Shown piece after piece: positions 1 through 14,880 of a stretch of 64,000 bases of DNA. Made by a program: the position numbers and the translations under genes. Under the pieces are notes generated by a model that worked only from the letters and a program-made list of their open reading frames with translations, ran no database searches and was not told the DNA's origin. The stretch is from Casuarius casuarius. Taxonomy: Eukaryota; Chordata; Aves; Casuariiformes; Casuariidae. Where the stretch lies: assembly GCA_003342895.1 (NCBI GenBank), contig PTFA01000274.1, positions 280,110 to 344,109 of the forward strand, given 5' to 3'. How positions within the stretch are numbered: position 1 is the stretch's first letter; each line of letters opens with the position of its first letter.

Positions 1-3000
1 GGCTATCCTGTTCAACTGACATTGATCTTACCTTTTATTTCAAATCTCTATTCTTTTCCTGTATAAAAAGTAAATCATATTAATTTGGTGTTAATTAGTN
101 TGAGGTTGCTAAGTGTAAGCTTCAACTCTAGCATCTGTGGAACCTCAGTGTTTAGAACACAACTTTTAAATTCTTTATGAGAAAAATTCAAATCGAGCTT
201 ATACCCACTACATACTGAAACTCATCCCATTTCTGCTTCATCAGCTTAATTCAAAAGTCATGGTGACAACATCACCTTAAAGAAAATTGCAGCCATCTTT
301 TGCTCAGCCTGGAATCTGCATGTTTAAAAGACAGAAACATTTGGCAACAAATTTACACTATGGAAGAAAACATGCTAACACACAGACCAAATTGAGAATC
401 TTACAATGGGGGTAAGGGGGCTTTTCTACCAGAGCTGGTATTAACTGATAGCCAGGAAAGGTCTTGGTCCTCTGCCATATTCTAGCTATCACTTTTATGA
501 ATGAATGCTATTGACAGGTATCAGTGAATTACTTTCAACACATCCGCTTTCATTTTTGGAATGATAACTTGGAACAATGGAACTGCAACAAATCTGTGCC
601 CGCATTCTACCTACCCTTTATGTGGCCCATACAAGAGGCCAACACTGTTTGGAAAGAAACTCTTCTCCTCTCCCACAATGTACTCTAATTGGGGTCTTCC
701 TCAGCATTTTAGGTCAATATTGCAGTCTTTCTATATTGTTTTGTAAGTTGCTCTTTTTCTTGTAATCATTAAGTCATGGCATCATACAATTTTGTAAAAC
801 TCTCCATTTTCATCTGAAAAATACACAAATATGTTTTACAGAGAAAATTCTAAAACTGTGAACCAGNAGTCCTCCAAGTGCTCGAAACATACGAAAACAA
901 ATGGTGGTAACCTCCAATTCCGGACTGCTTCTANGTCCTGTAGAGCTAAACTGTCTTTGTGATTTTATGGAATTAATTTAAAAACANGAATTCTGAATTT
1001 GGGGATTGGGGATTAATCGTATTTATTTTTACTCTGTGTTCCTAGACTGACAGAGATGCTGCCCTGTATACATACCAGCTCAGACTGGCTATAACACTTC
1101 CATTTCACGTTCACAGTCTCTAGAATAGAGGTCTGCTTCTGCATTTTCCATTCATTTCACTTAACAGTGCTGTATTCATTGTAATTTAAAACACTCATCT
1201 AAAAACCATGTTCTTTTGAGATTACATCAGTGTCTGTAAAAGATGCAAGTCAAAATACTCCCTATAGTAAATTAATGGATAACTTATGTAACAGTCAAGT
1301 AGCGTGCTTTTATTAAACAACATCTCTAATCTGTAACGAATGTGTTCACTTAAACACACTTATTAAGAATGTGCAATGAAGTTCTCTAGAACATGGCTCT
1401 CCTATAAGATCCAAGGGTCATTGCTTCTGGTAAAATTATAATGAATCACTAGATTTACACAATGAATAAATAAACTTTTGAAGGAACATGACACATACAA
1501 ATGACTTTTCCGTTGGATAAAAAAACAATTCAAATATTAAGATGGGTTAGGAACCTAACCTTCGTTGATATTCAGTGGCACCAAACGACCTAAAAAGCTT
1601 GGGCTTTTCTGGAGTGTAACCCATTATCATTGAAAAACATTTCCTGGATACGCAATCTAAATTTGTCTCGGCTGAGGCCAGTGCTATTAGTTTTAGGTAT
1701 GTTCTACTTGGAACACCTTCTGTCCGCGATACTTGGAGGTAGCTGACATATTTTCACCTAAGTCATTATCAGCTGAAAAACTCTGTAATTGCATGACATA
1801 TGCCTTCACAGTGCATCTGAGTCCTTCTTTCCTAAAACTGGCTGTGTCTGGATACAGTTGGAACCAAGCATGGCCCGAGCAGGAAAGAGCAGCCTCATTC
1901 CACTCACATGTGACAGACTGCACTGTTTCTGAAATGTGGCAGTGGGACACTCCCCTGAAGAGAACATTTGAGAACCTGAGATTATATATATTAAAATCCC
2001 AGCTATTAAAAAATGCAGTACACATTGTTTTTCACATGAAAGACTCTTTTCAACCATGATTAATTTGTAAAACAGCTGTGTTCTGCCNAGGCATCGTATC
2101 TGACCTAATTATGGAATAGATTTGGTTCAAGTATCACAAACCATGGCACTCTTAAACACGTATAGCAGTGTGTATAAGCAGATGAACATGTTCTGGCCAT
2201 GGGCCACCTAGTAGTAATGAAATACCTCTGATCTAACCACACATCACCACTCACTTATGGATTTTAAATCAAAACACTTGACCCCACCTCAAATTACTCA
2301 CAAACATTCAACCAGTGTTTGTTTAATACTTTTGTGTTCGCATAAGGATAATGAGACTACAACGCTACCCCACAGGGTGTGGTAGCAGAGATTAAAAAAA
2401 AAAAAAAAAAATCAAATATCTGTGGCAGTTTTCCAGTCATTGACACCTAACAACCTCACAAGTTTGATAAATACAAAGTTTATGAGTTAATTCTGTGTTA
2501 AGTGATGTTGTTCCCAAGGGTTGTTTAAATGCACTGAGATTTTTTTCCCTCTTAACAACTTTGGAAACAATCATTATAACAAAGGACCAAGATAATGGCC
2601 TAGTTTTTAAATACTGCCTTTAATAATGCCAAACACTATTAACAAACAAATCTAACCCCTCCTCCCACAGAGCAATGGATATTGGGTTGAATATGTGGTT
2701 TCTAAAACAAAACCAAAAAAACCCAGGTCTTGATACACAACTGAAGCTAAATTTCTTGATTTCACATCGAATTGTCTTGGGAATTATTTTTTTTCTTCTA
2801 TGAGGTTTGATTTATCATAATTATTCCCTGTTCTAATGTTGGAATAACAACTGTAAAATTTCACAAAGTAAAATCTTTGAATAGTAAATGCAGAATTGAT
2901 TTTTGTAAATCCAAATATTCAAGTAAAATTACAGAAAAGCCTTTCAAATAAACAAATATTATTTTAAGTGCAGATTAAAAATGGAAATGGAGGAGATTGT

Positions 3001-5170
3001 TTTGTTTTGATTGCCTGGTTAGTAGTATGTTAAATACAGCATTTTGTAACAGAAAGCTTTGTTTATGACAATTTTTTCTCTGACATTAAACAAATGTCTT
3101 TTTTTTTTTTTTTCTCAGCCCTCTTTTTCAGTTTCACTAAAATTTTCAGATTTTAGGGATGCTCCTAACAACCAGAAAATTACTTATTAAATAAATCACA
3201 GCCTCAAGAAGAAACTGTGCATTACCCAGCACAGGATCACACAGGGTTTTTTGTTGTTGTTTTTCTAATCAGCATCTATGGGGAACATGAAGCCTTTGAG
3301 CAAAGATATTTTTTCCCTAACAGACACAACACAGAGGTAGGTTCTTCTTTTCATGGCTGATTCAAAGACTTCCTGGGTTTCTTCTGACTGATGTGAATGG
3401 CCTTTGTCTCGGAGCTTCACTCTCAGGGATGTACCAGCTTCCTGAGTAATTCTACCTCCTTAAAGATGTGGAATGGCTTGGCTACACCCTCAGATTTCCC
3501 CCGCTGCCCCCCTCCCAGCTGCAGTGTCACACAGAATGGATATACTTCTCATGAACGTATTAAAATCGTTGTTCACTTCCAGCAACAGTGTCTAGTCTTA
3601 TACATGATTAGGCAGAAACAGATCCCAAAGAGAGGTAAAGCAAGTGCTTTTTTACAGTAACTTGCACCTATGAGCAGGAAAGTTATGAAGGATGCACAAA
3701 GCAAATGGCAGTTATGTTGGGTGACACGGAGCCTTCTGTGACAAAAGGTGTTCATTTTCAACCAGCTTATTCAGACCTCTGCATATTTACCCCCAATTAC
3801 AGCACAGCTATCCCTCAGTTTAGAGGAGATAGGAGCCCCATTGATTTAACTTCTGACTGGCTAACATCAGGCCTATGGTTTTGCAAGAGTTAGTGGCTGC
3901 CATTAATTACCAACCTGATTCAAGTAAATGAAGCTGCTGTCACTCAAANTAAATGATGGATTGATTAAATACCCTTTCGGTCACATGAGCACTGAAATAC
4001 TAGAAGCAACTACCCAAAGCACTGTCAAGATGGCAAATCCTAACCAGAAACTGGTTATGTCAAAGGGATTTCCACAGGGACTAATAACCAATACAGAAGC
4101 TAGGATATTGACTCCTAGAAGCTATGTTGAGTTTTGCTGCCAGGAGCAAAGAGCATGAGTGTGTCCAGGACAGAAGCAAAGACAAAATTTCTGGATGCAC
4201 AGGACTTGCTGAAAATGCAGCCTTTAAAGTGGCAAGCATGGAAACTCTCGTTTGTTTACCCCTACTTTATTTAGAAAACAATATTACAGAGTTGCACCAA
4301 AAAACCTGAATGTCGGGTAATCAATTTCCCTGAACCTAAAAGTCCTGAACCTTTCAAGCCAGGAGATTACATGGCCCTGTACCCCATTTGCTCTCTGAGA
4401 GNGCAGTTCACTGATACAAAATATGCAGTAGCAGCACGGCCTTCCAATGTTTGTGCACACTCACAGGTACCTCTAGCCATGTGCCAACCCCTCTATTGTG
4501 CTAGCGCTGCTTATGGGCCAAATCACGAACCACATCAGGAGGCTCATCCAGCTTAAAAAGCACTTCCTCTTCTAAAAAAATGGATTAGTTGCTTAACCCA
4601 GTTTGCAATTATTACAGCAGCTATTGCTACACATCTGAGAATGGCATGTAGCAGAAGGATGATCTTGCTTAAACCAACACTGCCAGCTTCATTTCTTCCA
4701 ACCAAAAAGTTAAGCACGGGCTTAGCTGAAGCACATTAAAGCCAAAGTCAAGCATATACTTATAGGATATACTGGCATGAAGCCTCAATTGCTTTATACT
4801 GAACCATTGAAAAACATGCTTGGAAGCCATGCCCATATTACTGATCAGTGATATAGCTTTCCATTAATAAATGATGCAAAAGCTCTAATTGCTTTAATTT
4901 TTTGAAGGCTACTATCCTACAGAAAAGATTTTTCTTCTCACATATACACACAAACAAAAACATTAGAAAAAAAAAGAAACACTCTTTGTTCCAATATCAA
5001 GACATTTCACATCGAGTTTCATCTCATCGCTGATGTTTCCCACCACATTATACTCCTGAAAATAGAGCTGAGAATGGAATGCCAACACAGGTTTAATTAC
5101 AATGGCAAACTCCCCCACTTTAATGGGTCCCCTCCTTGCCTTCCCCCCACATTACAATACATACTAACAC
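1..5170. other. Non-coding flank or intron, no gene seen
   Basis: AT-rich unique sequence. It holds an 18-base A-run (2394-2411) and a 15-base T-run (3099-3113). Short open frames on both strands near 1690-2060 and 3400-4560 have no recognisable domain, splice context or family resemblance. Nothing resembling the LRRTM4 long-isoform last exon was seen on the minus strand. Confidence 0.7.
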
Positions 5171-5480
5171 CTCAATGAGATGGCATTATGCAAAAGAGCT
5201 GTCGCTGCAAAGCATTTTATTATGCTTTGCCTGATTATGCTAATTCTAACTCTGTGAAGCCACTTCACTCCCTCTCTCTCCCCTTGCTTCTCTGTGCTGC
5301 TAGCAAAGGGGTTTTATTAAAATAGGGAACATGAAGGCAGTTATGAAACAGAACAAATTAAACAGAACAGTTGTGATCACTTTTCTTTCATAAGGCATTG
5401 CATATGTTGCAGTAACAGAGCTACAGTAAATGTCAGTCTTACTTCATGCACTATCTGCTTTTATTTTTCAACTATTAATA
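5170..5480. other. Possible conserved non-coding element
   Basis: This non-repetitive stretch contains octamer-like and homeobox-like words (TTATGCAAA, ATTATGCTAAT, ATTAAA) and a balanced composition unlike its neighbours. That gives it the look of a vertebrate developmental enhancer. No alignment could be run, so this is a weak impression only. Confidence 0.2.
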
Positions 5481-5534
5481 TTATCTGTGAAGGAATATGC
5501 AGCCTTGTTAAAGGTTAGGATTTTCGAGGCTTGT

Positions 5535-5573
5535 ATATATCCTTAGGCTTTTTTCCAAAAGCTAAGGATATAT
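5535..5573. repeat. Inverted repeat, 17-bp arms, 4-nt loop
   Basis: The left arm 5535-5552 and right arm 5557-5573 are reverse complements except for one extra G in the left arm. The stem is tight, centred on TTCC. It is too short for a microRNA precursor, and neither strand extends the pairing. Confidence 0.8.
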
Positions 5574-8500
5574 GCCACTCTGCCCATTATTTGTTTGCAG
5601 TCAGGCCTAGACCCTGGCATCGCTGAACTGACTCAAGGGAAGCGTATAGGTTTACAATCTGAATTGGGGGCTCTTATTCTAAGTACACAGGACTGATGTC
5701 TGTGCATTCAAGTAATGGAGATGAGCGCCTTCCAGCTACTTCGCATACCCCAACAAAAAGCACACCTGTGGTAACTACATGTACGTGAGAGATTATACAC
5801 AGTTTCTCACAAGGAAACAGAACTCTCAACAGAAAACCCTACATATTCTTCCCATGACTTATCATGGGGAAGTCATAGTGACAGATTCTGCACATAAATA
5901 TAAATGATTACAAAACATGTTCTTATTTTCATGGGTAACCAGTTACTCAAGTTATACTAAGATTTTTGGTCTAGAGCCAAAACTGATATGAATTTTGGGT
6001 GTAATTTCTCAAAATTTTGTGCAGTGCTAATTTTCATCCCATTCTCAAGTTTAAATGTAAAGCTGTAATGAGAGGAGAATCCTGTGGCATTTCAGACACT
6101 AGAATGGAGAAAGAAATTAAAGTACCTAACTTGGTAGTAAAGTTTCTAGTTCTGAAAGACCAATGGTATACATGCGTAGTTTAATTCATGGTTTTTTATT
6201 TGACTCATTATATTATAAAAGCTAATTTCAATTAAGGCAGAGATCCCAAAGTTCTCTAAAGGTAGGGATGCTCATACTGACAACATAAGACTGGAAGTGA
6301 CCAAGTCTTGTCCCCTTCAGTCTCAGGCAAACCATCCAACAGCCTGCACCAGTCTCTATCAGCCAAAAGCTCAGAACCACTNCACACACACAAATGCTAC
6401 AGGCAACAAACTACTGAAACACAAGTTTTGTAGCAAGAAAAAAACACAGAAGGGGACAAAAGATATCAAGGACTCTGTTAGTGTCTTAGATCACTGTGAG
6501 CACGAGGGATTTTGTTGATGAGGAAAACCACTCCAGCCTCATCCCACACTACAAAGGACAGTAGAACAGTATACCCAGCAGTCCCTGGCAACTGACCCTC
6601 AATAAAATATTCCTCCTTGACTCTAAAACAGGACAACTGGCTGAACCCTGAGCATGGGTGCAACATGTACCAAGCAGGCACCTGATAAATTTTATCCTAA
6701 ATTCCATTTGTGGCCCTGGATGATCGTAAGTACTTCAGAGAAAAGAAATTAATCTCTCTGCAGACGTTGTCAGGCATGGAGGAAGGAAAGGAGAAGGGGA
6801 AGAAGAATTTCTTCCTGGTCTCTGCAGGCAACCAACAAAAACCCTGAAGGATGGGATTAGTACAATGCAAGCATAGTGCAAACACAGAAACCTAGTTCCC
6901 CTTCAAAGCATCTTGTAAGACCAATGCATTAGGTATCAAAGGACTTACAGCAGAAGCTTAATTATCTCTCTCCAGGAATTCTCCTCTTCTGAAAAAAAAC
7001 CCCTCTCTTTCACAAAATCATGAATTTTAAAAAAACCTCAGGATCCTTGCTTGTACTGTCCTGCTTGAGTCAGTTATGGGACTTCCTTCTTTGGTGAGTT
7101 TCTATATGCCATCTTGACTTCTAGCCCAAATGTAAGGTTAAAAGTGAATTGTAAAATCTGAATCTGAAGTGCCAAGAGAAGATTGGCACTGGAGATGAAG
7201 GAGAAAAAAAACCCCTCCCTAACCTTCTTATTGAGAGCCACTCAAAGGCTGCTGCTCTTACTTGACTGTATTCCCCTCAGAGGTCCCTGCTCCATTAATG
7301 GCTGTGTAACTGACGTGTTCCTCCCACAAACATTGAAATAGCTGTAGAAAATAATTCACAGGAGACATATTTGCCCTGTCTGTCAGGGGGAATACAAAAC
7401 TCCTTTGGGAAATTCTCAGCTAGGTAAATTTGGTTCCCATCCTCAGACCACATGGAAATCTGCAAAAACTGACCTAGTGTGATATAAAGCCTTCATTTAG
7501 TTTTGAAATTACACGGCTGGTGTTATTTCTCCTTATTTAATACCTACAGCAACTTTTATCCTTAACAAGGGGCAATTTCCTGCCCAGGAAAGGGGCTTCC
7601 TTATTTCCTATACCACAATGTTCCCGTTCTTCACAGAGCAAAACCAAACATTCTCACTTCTCTCATTTATTTGTGAAGAATATTTTTCTCATATTGTCCT
7701 CTAAATTTTATGAGCTTTCAAGTCATGACTGCAAAATTAATGTAAAGCAGCTAGCACCTAAGTAAATATTCGCCTCCATGAGAGAGACTGAAATTAGCAA
7801 GTCTGATGTCATTAAAGATTAGGCCTCTATGAACTGCTGAATTCTGTGGTCACTGCCTGGTAAGACTGTCATGCTGGGTGCCCAGTACTCAAATAATCAT
7901 GAAGCTAAGAAATATATCTCCAAACTTTAAAAAGGCACTATTGTTTAATGCATGCATACAAACCATAAACACAGTATCTTTTATAAAAATAAAGACAGTA
8001 TTGAAAAGTAGTTGACAAGAAAAGATGGATGCGGATGCGTGGAAAATGTTTTCTTTTATGAATTGTATGTGAATTCATTGTTCAGCACAGAAATTTTCAT
8101 GCCTATACTGCAAATACACATTCTGATGACACAGAGAATGGCAGAAGGCCATACCATGAGAGCAGATGTGGTCAGAGATTGTCTGGAAAAGCCCACATTA
8201 TTTTTCTTTTCCTGAGGATTGAGCATCAGGAGTCTGTATACCCCATTACACACTTCCTGCCCAGGTTTAGAAACAAAACCATAGCATTGATCAGAGAAGG
8301 ACTGATATCTAACTGTACCACTTACTGCTTTGGAGGTGAGAAACTCCTTCACTTTCTACTTGTACCTCTCAAATTCTCCCTAAGTGAAGTTTCTGTGGCT
8401 AACGCTGACACTGCAGCCACACTTCTGCTACCTGGCTAGCTCCCCCACTCAGTTCTGAAAATACAAGCTTTTTACTTGTAGAGCTGTGGATAGCAGAAGT

Positions 8501-11500
8501 CTTCCACATTCAAAATATCCAACAGCTAATTCCCAACATCATAAAGAGCGCATCATCCATGCTAGCTGACAGTTCAATGATCACAGCAAAACTTTCACCA
8601 GGCTTGAACAAAGTTTTTAGGACTTTCAGAGCCAGCCTCCTCACGATTCTGCAGTAGGAAGAACACTAGAGGTCAGACTTACATACAGCATTAGCAGTCC
8701 CAAACACAGGCAGGCCTCCCCAAACTTCTGTTAGTAAGTTACTTGTACTTTATTATTAACCCACTAGATGTCTCTGAGCACCACCTTAGAGCTGAAAGAA
8801 ATTTCCTGAATTTCCACATTTCATTTTGGAGGTTTGTTGAAATTTCAAATTTTCATTACTAACATTCTTGTTTTTCAACTGCTCTAGAAAAAGAATCACC
8901 CTCTGCAAAACTAGAACTCAAGCTGTGTGAATACCTCTTCATGAGTGGCTTTTGAAGTTTTCTTTAATAATTTCCTTTTCCTTAACTGGATCTCCCATCT
9001 CAGGTTTTATCTCAATCATTAAGTAAGGAAGACCTAAAATCTCAACCTATACTGTATGGTCAAGACTTCCTTCTACTTAGATATATATTGATAATTTCTT
9101 TGATCCTCCAGTGTATCAGCACTATGGGATACCAATTTCACAAATCCTTCTAGGGAGTAAGTCTGAACATTAGATCTTTTTTCTCTGATGACACAGANGG
9201 TAACTGTATGGCAGAACAGAAACCTGCTTTTTTGCTGTTCAGATGAATTTCTCTGGTGAGAGAGAGGAAGAAATATTTCTGAAAGCAAACCAAAACATTT
9301 TAGTAAGTCACTTAATGTTTCAACAGTATCTAAAGACCCAACAGAAAAAAAAGCTTTGCAATCCCAGCAGCCTTAAGTATCACAATATAAATAATCGCAG
9401 TAACAGCAATGCCTCCTTCAGAGCACTGGTGACACAAAAGAGGCAGCCTGTTTGAAAAAACACGTAATATCAAACCTGAAGGAGATTCTGCAGCAATATC
9501 CAAAATTTCCAGTGTTTTGAGGCAGTGTTTGGTATTTCTAATTAACTGCAATAAATCCTCCCTAACAACCTCTTCCCATTTCCAAAGCCTGCCTGAGTCA
9601 GAACATATGGAAAACCCACCTGATCCAACTGGAGGACGGTGCTTACCAGTTTTTTTCAAAACAATGACTGAGGGTTGTCATTTTTCCTATCACTACTGTA
9701 ACAGCAAGATAAGTAGGGGAAAAAAATGGTAATGATGACAGCGTTTCCAATGCCATCCAGAGACAGTACATCTGCATGTTCTGGAACGCATCTTGTCCCA
9801 TTATGTTAGATGTAGAGACTGTTCCATTCCCTTCCTATTTCTTGAAGGGGCAAGGAATCTCAAGTGTTCTTCAAAGGAATTTGCTATTGATATTCTTATG
9901 AACAGCTATCCTCCCATTCCTGAAAAAGTAACCGAATATAGAACAAGTCTGAATTTATGCAGGCAAGTTTTCAAATACCTTTTGCCTTTTCCTCCATTTG
10001 TTGTAATCTCATTCTAGCTTGCCTGCCTGTAAACACTATCCACAGTCTCCATCACCTAAGAGTCTTGCAATATTGATAGCATTCATTTTGGAACAGTAGG
10101 TGTTGATTTTTCTATTTTAAAGATGGAGGCACGGGATAGCTATGCAAGGTTCTCCGGGGCACAAAGTATTCAGAGAACTTAANGCAAGTTGACCAAAATT
10201 AGGTCTGTTTCTTTTGCTGGCTTACATACAACTGATCTGCTGTTTTGAAAGGTGGCTGGTATAATGAAAGTCTAACTTTGAACCAAACTATCTGCAACAC
10301 TTAAGCCAGTTACCAAAATGGCACATACACAATCCCACAGTGGAAAAGAAATACAACTACAGGAGACATAATGGAACGATAATCTTTCAAAGCTGTGTAT
10401 ATCCACCAAATATGTGCTGAAGATTTTTTTTTTTTTAACTAGTAGCTGAAGGAATGAAAACATCTATGAATATCTGCCTAAATCCTATTCTCTTTTTCAC
10501 CATATACCCAAGGATTTTGGCCTCTGCCCTTCACTACAAGATAATGCATTGGCTGTAGTCACTTCTGACACAGAACAGCAGCAGTTGAGATAATATCTTA
10601 TTTATTTATTTTATTCATGTTATTCATTGCCCCTAGACTTTGGCCTCTGTTTTGAAGCTGTGAAAAGAAGATGTTAATCATTATCTTTCTGACAGAATAC
10701 AAATTTCACACTTTTTTTGCCTTGCATAAAGGACCTCACATCAGGCAAGGGAAAACAAAGACCATGCCCTGCACTAGTTTAGTTAAAGACATGTTGACTA
10801 GACGGTGGACTTTATAGATAGAGCGCTGATGAGATCCTGGAGTTCTGCAGTTGATTCTTGCACCACAAGCAACTGTAGGAGAGATGACAAATTGTGGCCA
10901 AGGAACAGGAACAACAGAGAGAAAAAGGGAAAGGCAGGAATCAGGCCTTTACTGCCAAAATTTTGTGCATCTCCACATCCTTGTTAAATCTAGTTTTGAA
11001 ATCTAGTTTTCAAAACTTGGTGAGTCCGAAGTGACTCTCACTTTCTTGGTGAGAATTAAAGAAAAATCTGAGTCTGAAGTTTATAGGTCACTCAATTATA
11101 TTTAAAATGAAATTAGTACATAAATAATGAAGGGACTGTGAAGAAGGAACACTTGCATCTCACGGGCTACTATCTCACTACAACTGCTGCCTAGGAGCAG
11201 AATGTTACATTCTGTCAAGAAACAATTCCCAGTTCATTCAAGTCCTACTGAAATAACTTTTAAAAATCTTCCCTACAATCTCTCCGCATCCACAGTTCCC
11301 CCAGTTTTTGCTGTTCTTGTCAGTTCTGCTTGTAAGCAATTTCAGGGCACGGGTTATTTTTATGTTGTATGATTCAATCTCAGGTGCAGCCCTGAAATGT
11401 TAATATAATACAAGCAGTAATTCCATACACACACCAATAAATGAGAACGAGCTGAGACTTCAGTAAAACAAATCTAATTTTTTTTGTGATACATATTATT

Positions 11501-14500
11501 CTAGTGAAGACAGAAGCTTTTGTCCTGTTTTGTACTCTAACTTCGTAAATGTTCATCCATTTATTGGTATTTTTCTGCTAACGGAATGACAGAACAAGAA
11601 AGAATGTGCATGAAGTTAATAGAATATGAGNTATAAGAGATACATTTAGGTGCAAAAATGATAATCTAACCAATATCCACAGTCAGCAACGAAGGATTAT
11701 GTTCATAATGTGTTTTAGTTGGAAAACTTGTTCACTAGCTCCTCTAGCTTACAAAATGCAACTTCTTTATCATTTTAACAGCATAAAAGTTTTCTCTTTC
11801 ATATATCTGGGACGCTACATGCAAATGATGACATATTCAGCAAAGATGAGTTGCTGTAACACTGCAGTGCTTGTTTAAGGGCAGCTACTAGGGATATAGA
11901 TGTTTTTCACCATTTTTTTCAAAGTAGGCAGTTATAGCTAAAAGCATCCAACATATATTGGTTCCAGCTTCAAAATGAGCAAGCTCTATCTCTAAAGCAG
12001 CGACAGGCAGATAATTGATTACTTTTCACAGAAATTCCTTTAATTGAATTCCCTACTGGATTATCAGTATTCCTCTACTCAAAAATCCACAACAAAACTT
12101 CCTGGACACATGATTTCACTTTAGTCTTTGGCTTCAACATACCCAGGAAACACACAGTGATAATACTTTCAAAGGAAAGAAGCCTTTCTGTGGTATCCTG
12201 GCATAAGAGTAGGTAGAAAATACGATGAGGGAGNTAAACAAGCACTGCAGAAAAACAACAGGTGCACCGGAAAGCAAAATCACAGCAACATCATAATGGA
12301 AGAAGGTAAGGCAGGCAAGGTATCTAGGTACTCATTAGAACAAACTCCTTGTCAGCTTAACCTGTATATGGTTCTAATTTTTAGCTAATGAAGCTAGTGT
12401 TATTGCAATCATCAGTCTAGTGAAATCATCTCCCTCATGTTAGCAAACATAAAAGCAAAAATAAATGAATGAAGGAATAGCCAAACAAATGCAGGCGTAC
12501 ATATACACACACAAAAATGATAAGGTAACAGAACAATTCAACAGACTCCTGAAATAATGTACCAGATCTAGAACAGCAGCAACATAAGATGGGAATGTAC
12601 AAGGAAAATATCTGTTCCAAATCATCCAGACTCAAGACNCTCAAAAGCAGTTTGAGCAACAAAAGCATGATCCTGCCCCAGTATCTCCACAAGTAAAATA
12701 AATACATCTGTAGTTTGTCCCAATTCTTAATAAACTCCATCTATCTTCAATCAAGACAGAGTGGATTCTATCAATAATTGGCTCTCTGAAAAAAAAAAAA
12801 AATTGCTCTTACCAGCAGCTCCCTCCTGTTTACACCAGGAGGGTTCAACCTTCAGTTCCTCTACTGATTACAACTGTGGGAGAGAGGTGCTCTCTCAGGC
12901 AAGCTTCAAGCCATTCAAGACTTGAAAGGTTAAAATCAACAGTTTGAATTTAACTGGAAATAAGGCAGCCATTTCTGACCACAGAATACCAATGCTGCAG
13001 GGCTCCATTACAATATGCCAAATAAGTGGCAGTAGTATATGCTGTCCTCACTAGGTGAAATATTAGCAAACAGAACCACACAGAGAAGAACAGGGCTAAT
13101 ACAAAGAAAGAATGAGTANAGCACCAGCTAGGGTGTCATAAAACTTTCAAGCTCTTGATTAGTGTGAATAGCCATGGCACCATTAACATAAACTCAGCTA
13201 TGTACGCCTATAATATCTATGGAAATTATTCTAATCCTTTATTAGGAATACTTACTTTGATCATATATCAATATCCTTTAATGATATTTACGGAAAAGAA
13301 GGACTTAAAATAAAATACAGGTTCCAGGTTCGGAAACTCAAGAAAAATCAAGCTCATCAGATGCAAATGTTACTACAGTTTTAAACAGGATAAAACCCCT
13401 GCTTTGCCTGTCTCTCCCTCTCAGTGTATTCAGCTTATATCAGATAAAGCTTCAAACTGCACCCCTTGAAGCACCATTTAAAATTAAAATCTATTGTAAT
13501 TAGGGTTGATTGAAAAATGGAATTTCTGCTGTGTACAGAATTCAAATTATTTTACTTTTGTTAGTGATCCAAATCAAAGTAAGAAAATATTTGATATAAC
13601 TAGAAATTCATCAAAAATCTATTGGAAAATGCCAGAAGTGTTTCAGTTCAAGTCAGTCCCTTATGGAGTCTGTAGTTCAGAAAGCCTTGCATCTCTTTCT
13701 GATGGTTCATGGTTTTTTCTGATGGTCTTGTTCTTGGCTAGACTTTATCACCGCCATGCACTGTGGTCACCCTACCGACCCCTAGGAATACCAGGCATCT
13801 CTGACAAATTACACAGTGGTCAGGCAGCAGGTCTCAAGAACTTTGCTNTTANAAATGCAGAAATTAACACCGGTTCATTTTGAAAGGAAACATGTTATTT
13901 CTGCTTTGGAACCCCCAAACTTTTATTTCCCTCAGAGGAAAAAAAGTATCTTTTTCTTTGATAAGGGTTTAATCTGAGGTTTTTCTCACCAGTCCTTGTT
14001 ACTGCCNGTTCCCTATTCTATAATAAACAAGTGGCTCAGTAAAAAAGAATATGTACACTCTTTTTTTCAGTCTTCAGCTACCCCATATTCCCCTGCAGTA
14101 TGTTTTACATTGCTACTCAATTGTGCTACGACGAGGCGACAGCACAGATATTAGCAGAATTTGAGAGCCACTGAACACTGTGCTTATTCTAAATGTATTC
14201 CAATTATACAAAGACCTAGTCTAAATAACTTCATGCTCATGCACTGTGAGGTTTCAGTGCTTAATAACCCTAAAAATTTCTCATTTCTGTGTGGCAGGGC
14301 AGATTAGTGCTCCCGTACTGGGCTGCAATGCATGGTGCTCTTCCAAGACAGATTCTTCTCACACCATTTTCTTGGACTTGTTTTTTCTTTTCTACTTGTC
14401 ACTGTATGTTTTTATGCACCTGCATTTCGTTATTCAAACCTCTTCAAGAGGAGAAGGGGATAAAACAGCTTTAAAAAATGCTGTTTATGGGATAGAAGGA

Positions 14501-14826
14501 GAGTATGTANGAACTGACCTTTCATCTGGAACTGAAACCCCTCTCCTCAACTCTCACACCAGTTGCACAGTATAGAAGACCCACAGTGAAGAGAAAACCC
14601 TCAACAGTATTTAGGGGAAAAAACCTATAGACTAGCTGGAGGAAATAAGACCGGACCCAGTACAGACATTAGACTTCTCCCTAGCTAGACTTATTTTTTA
14701 ATGTAAAAAACAAGACATTACATAAAAAAGAAAACACTGACTCAATTTTAAACTATTACAAAATTAGACTACAAAACTCAATAAAATCTTGTGGTCTTGC
14801 AGCTTGAATTCCAAGTTCTTGGGAAG

Positions 14827-14830
<4 letters not shown>

Positions 14831-14862
<32 letters not shown>

Positions 14863-14880
14863 CGTGCGCACACATGTGTT
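14831..14880. repeat. TG microsatellite with CG-containing end
   Basis: About 14 TG units are followed by an imperfect alternating CG/CA/TG segment. The whole run is alternating purine-pyrimidine, a Z-DNA-prone pattern. Length is likely polymorphic. Confidence 0.95.

Noticed and set aside
1693..2059. Overlapping open frames of about 108-110 codons on both strands
   Set aside because: No domain, no family resemblance, both strands equally open, no splice or promoter context; consistent with chance.
5535..5573. MicroRNA precursor
   Set aside because: The stem is only 17 bp with a 4-nt loop, too short for Drosha/Dicer processing.
13506..13883. 125-codon plus-strand frame
   Set aside because: Contains undetermined bases, low-complexity composition and no recognisable protein motif.
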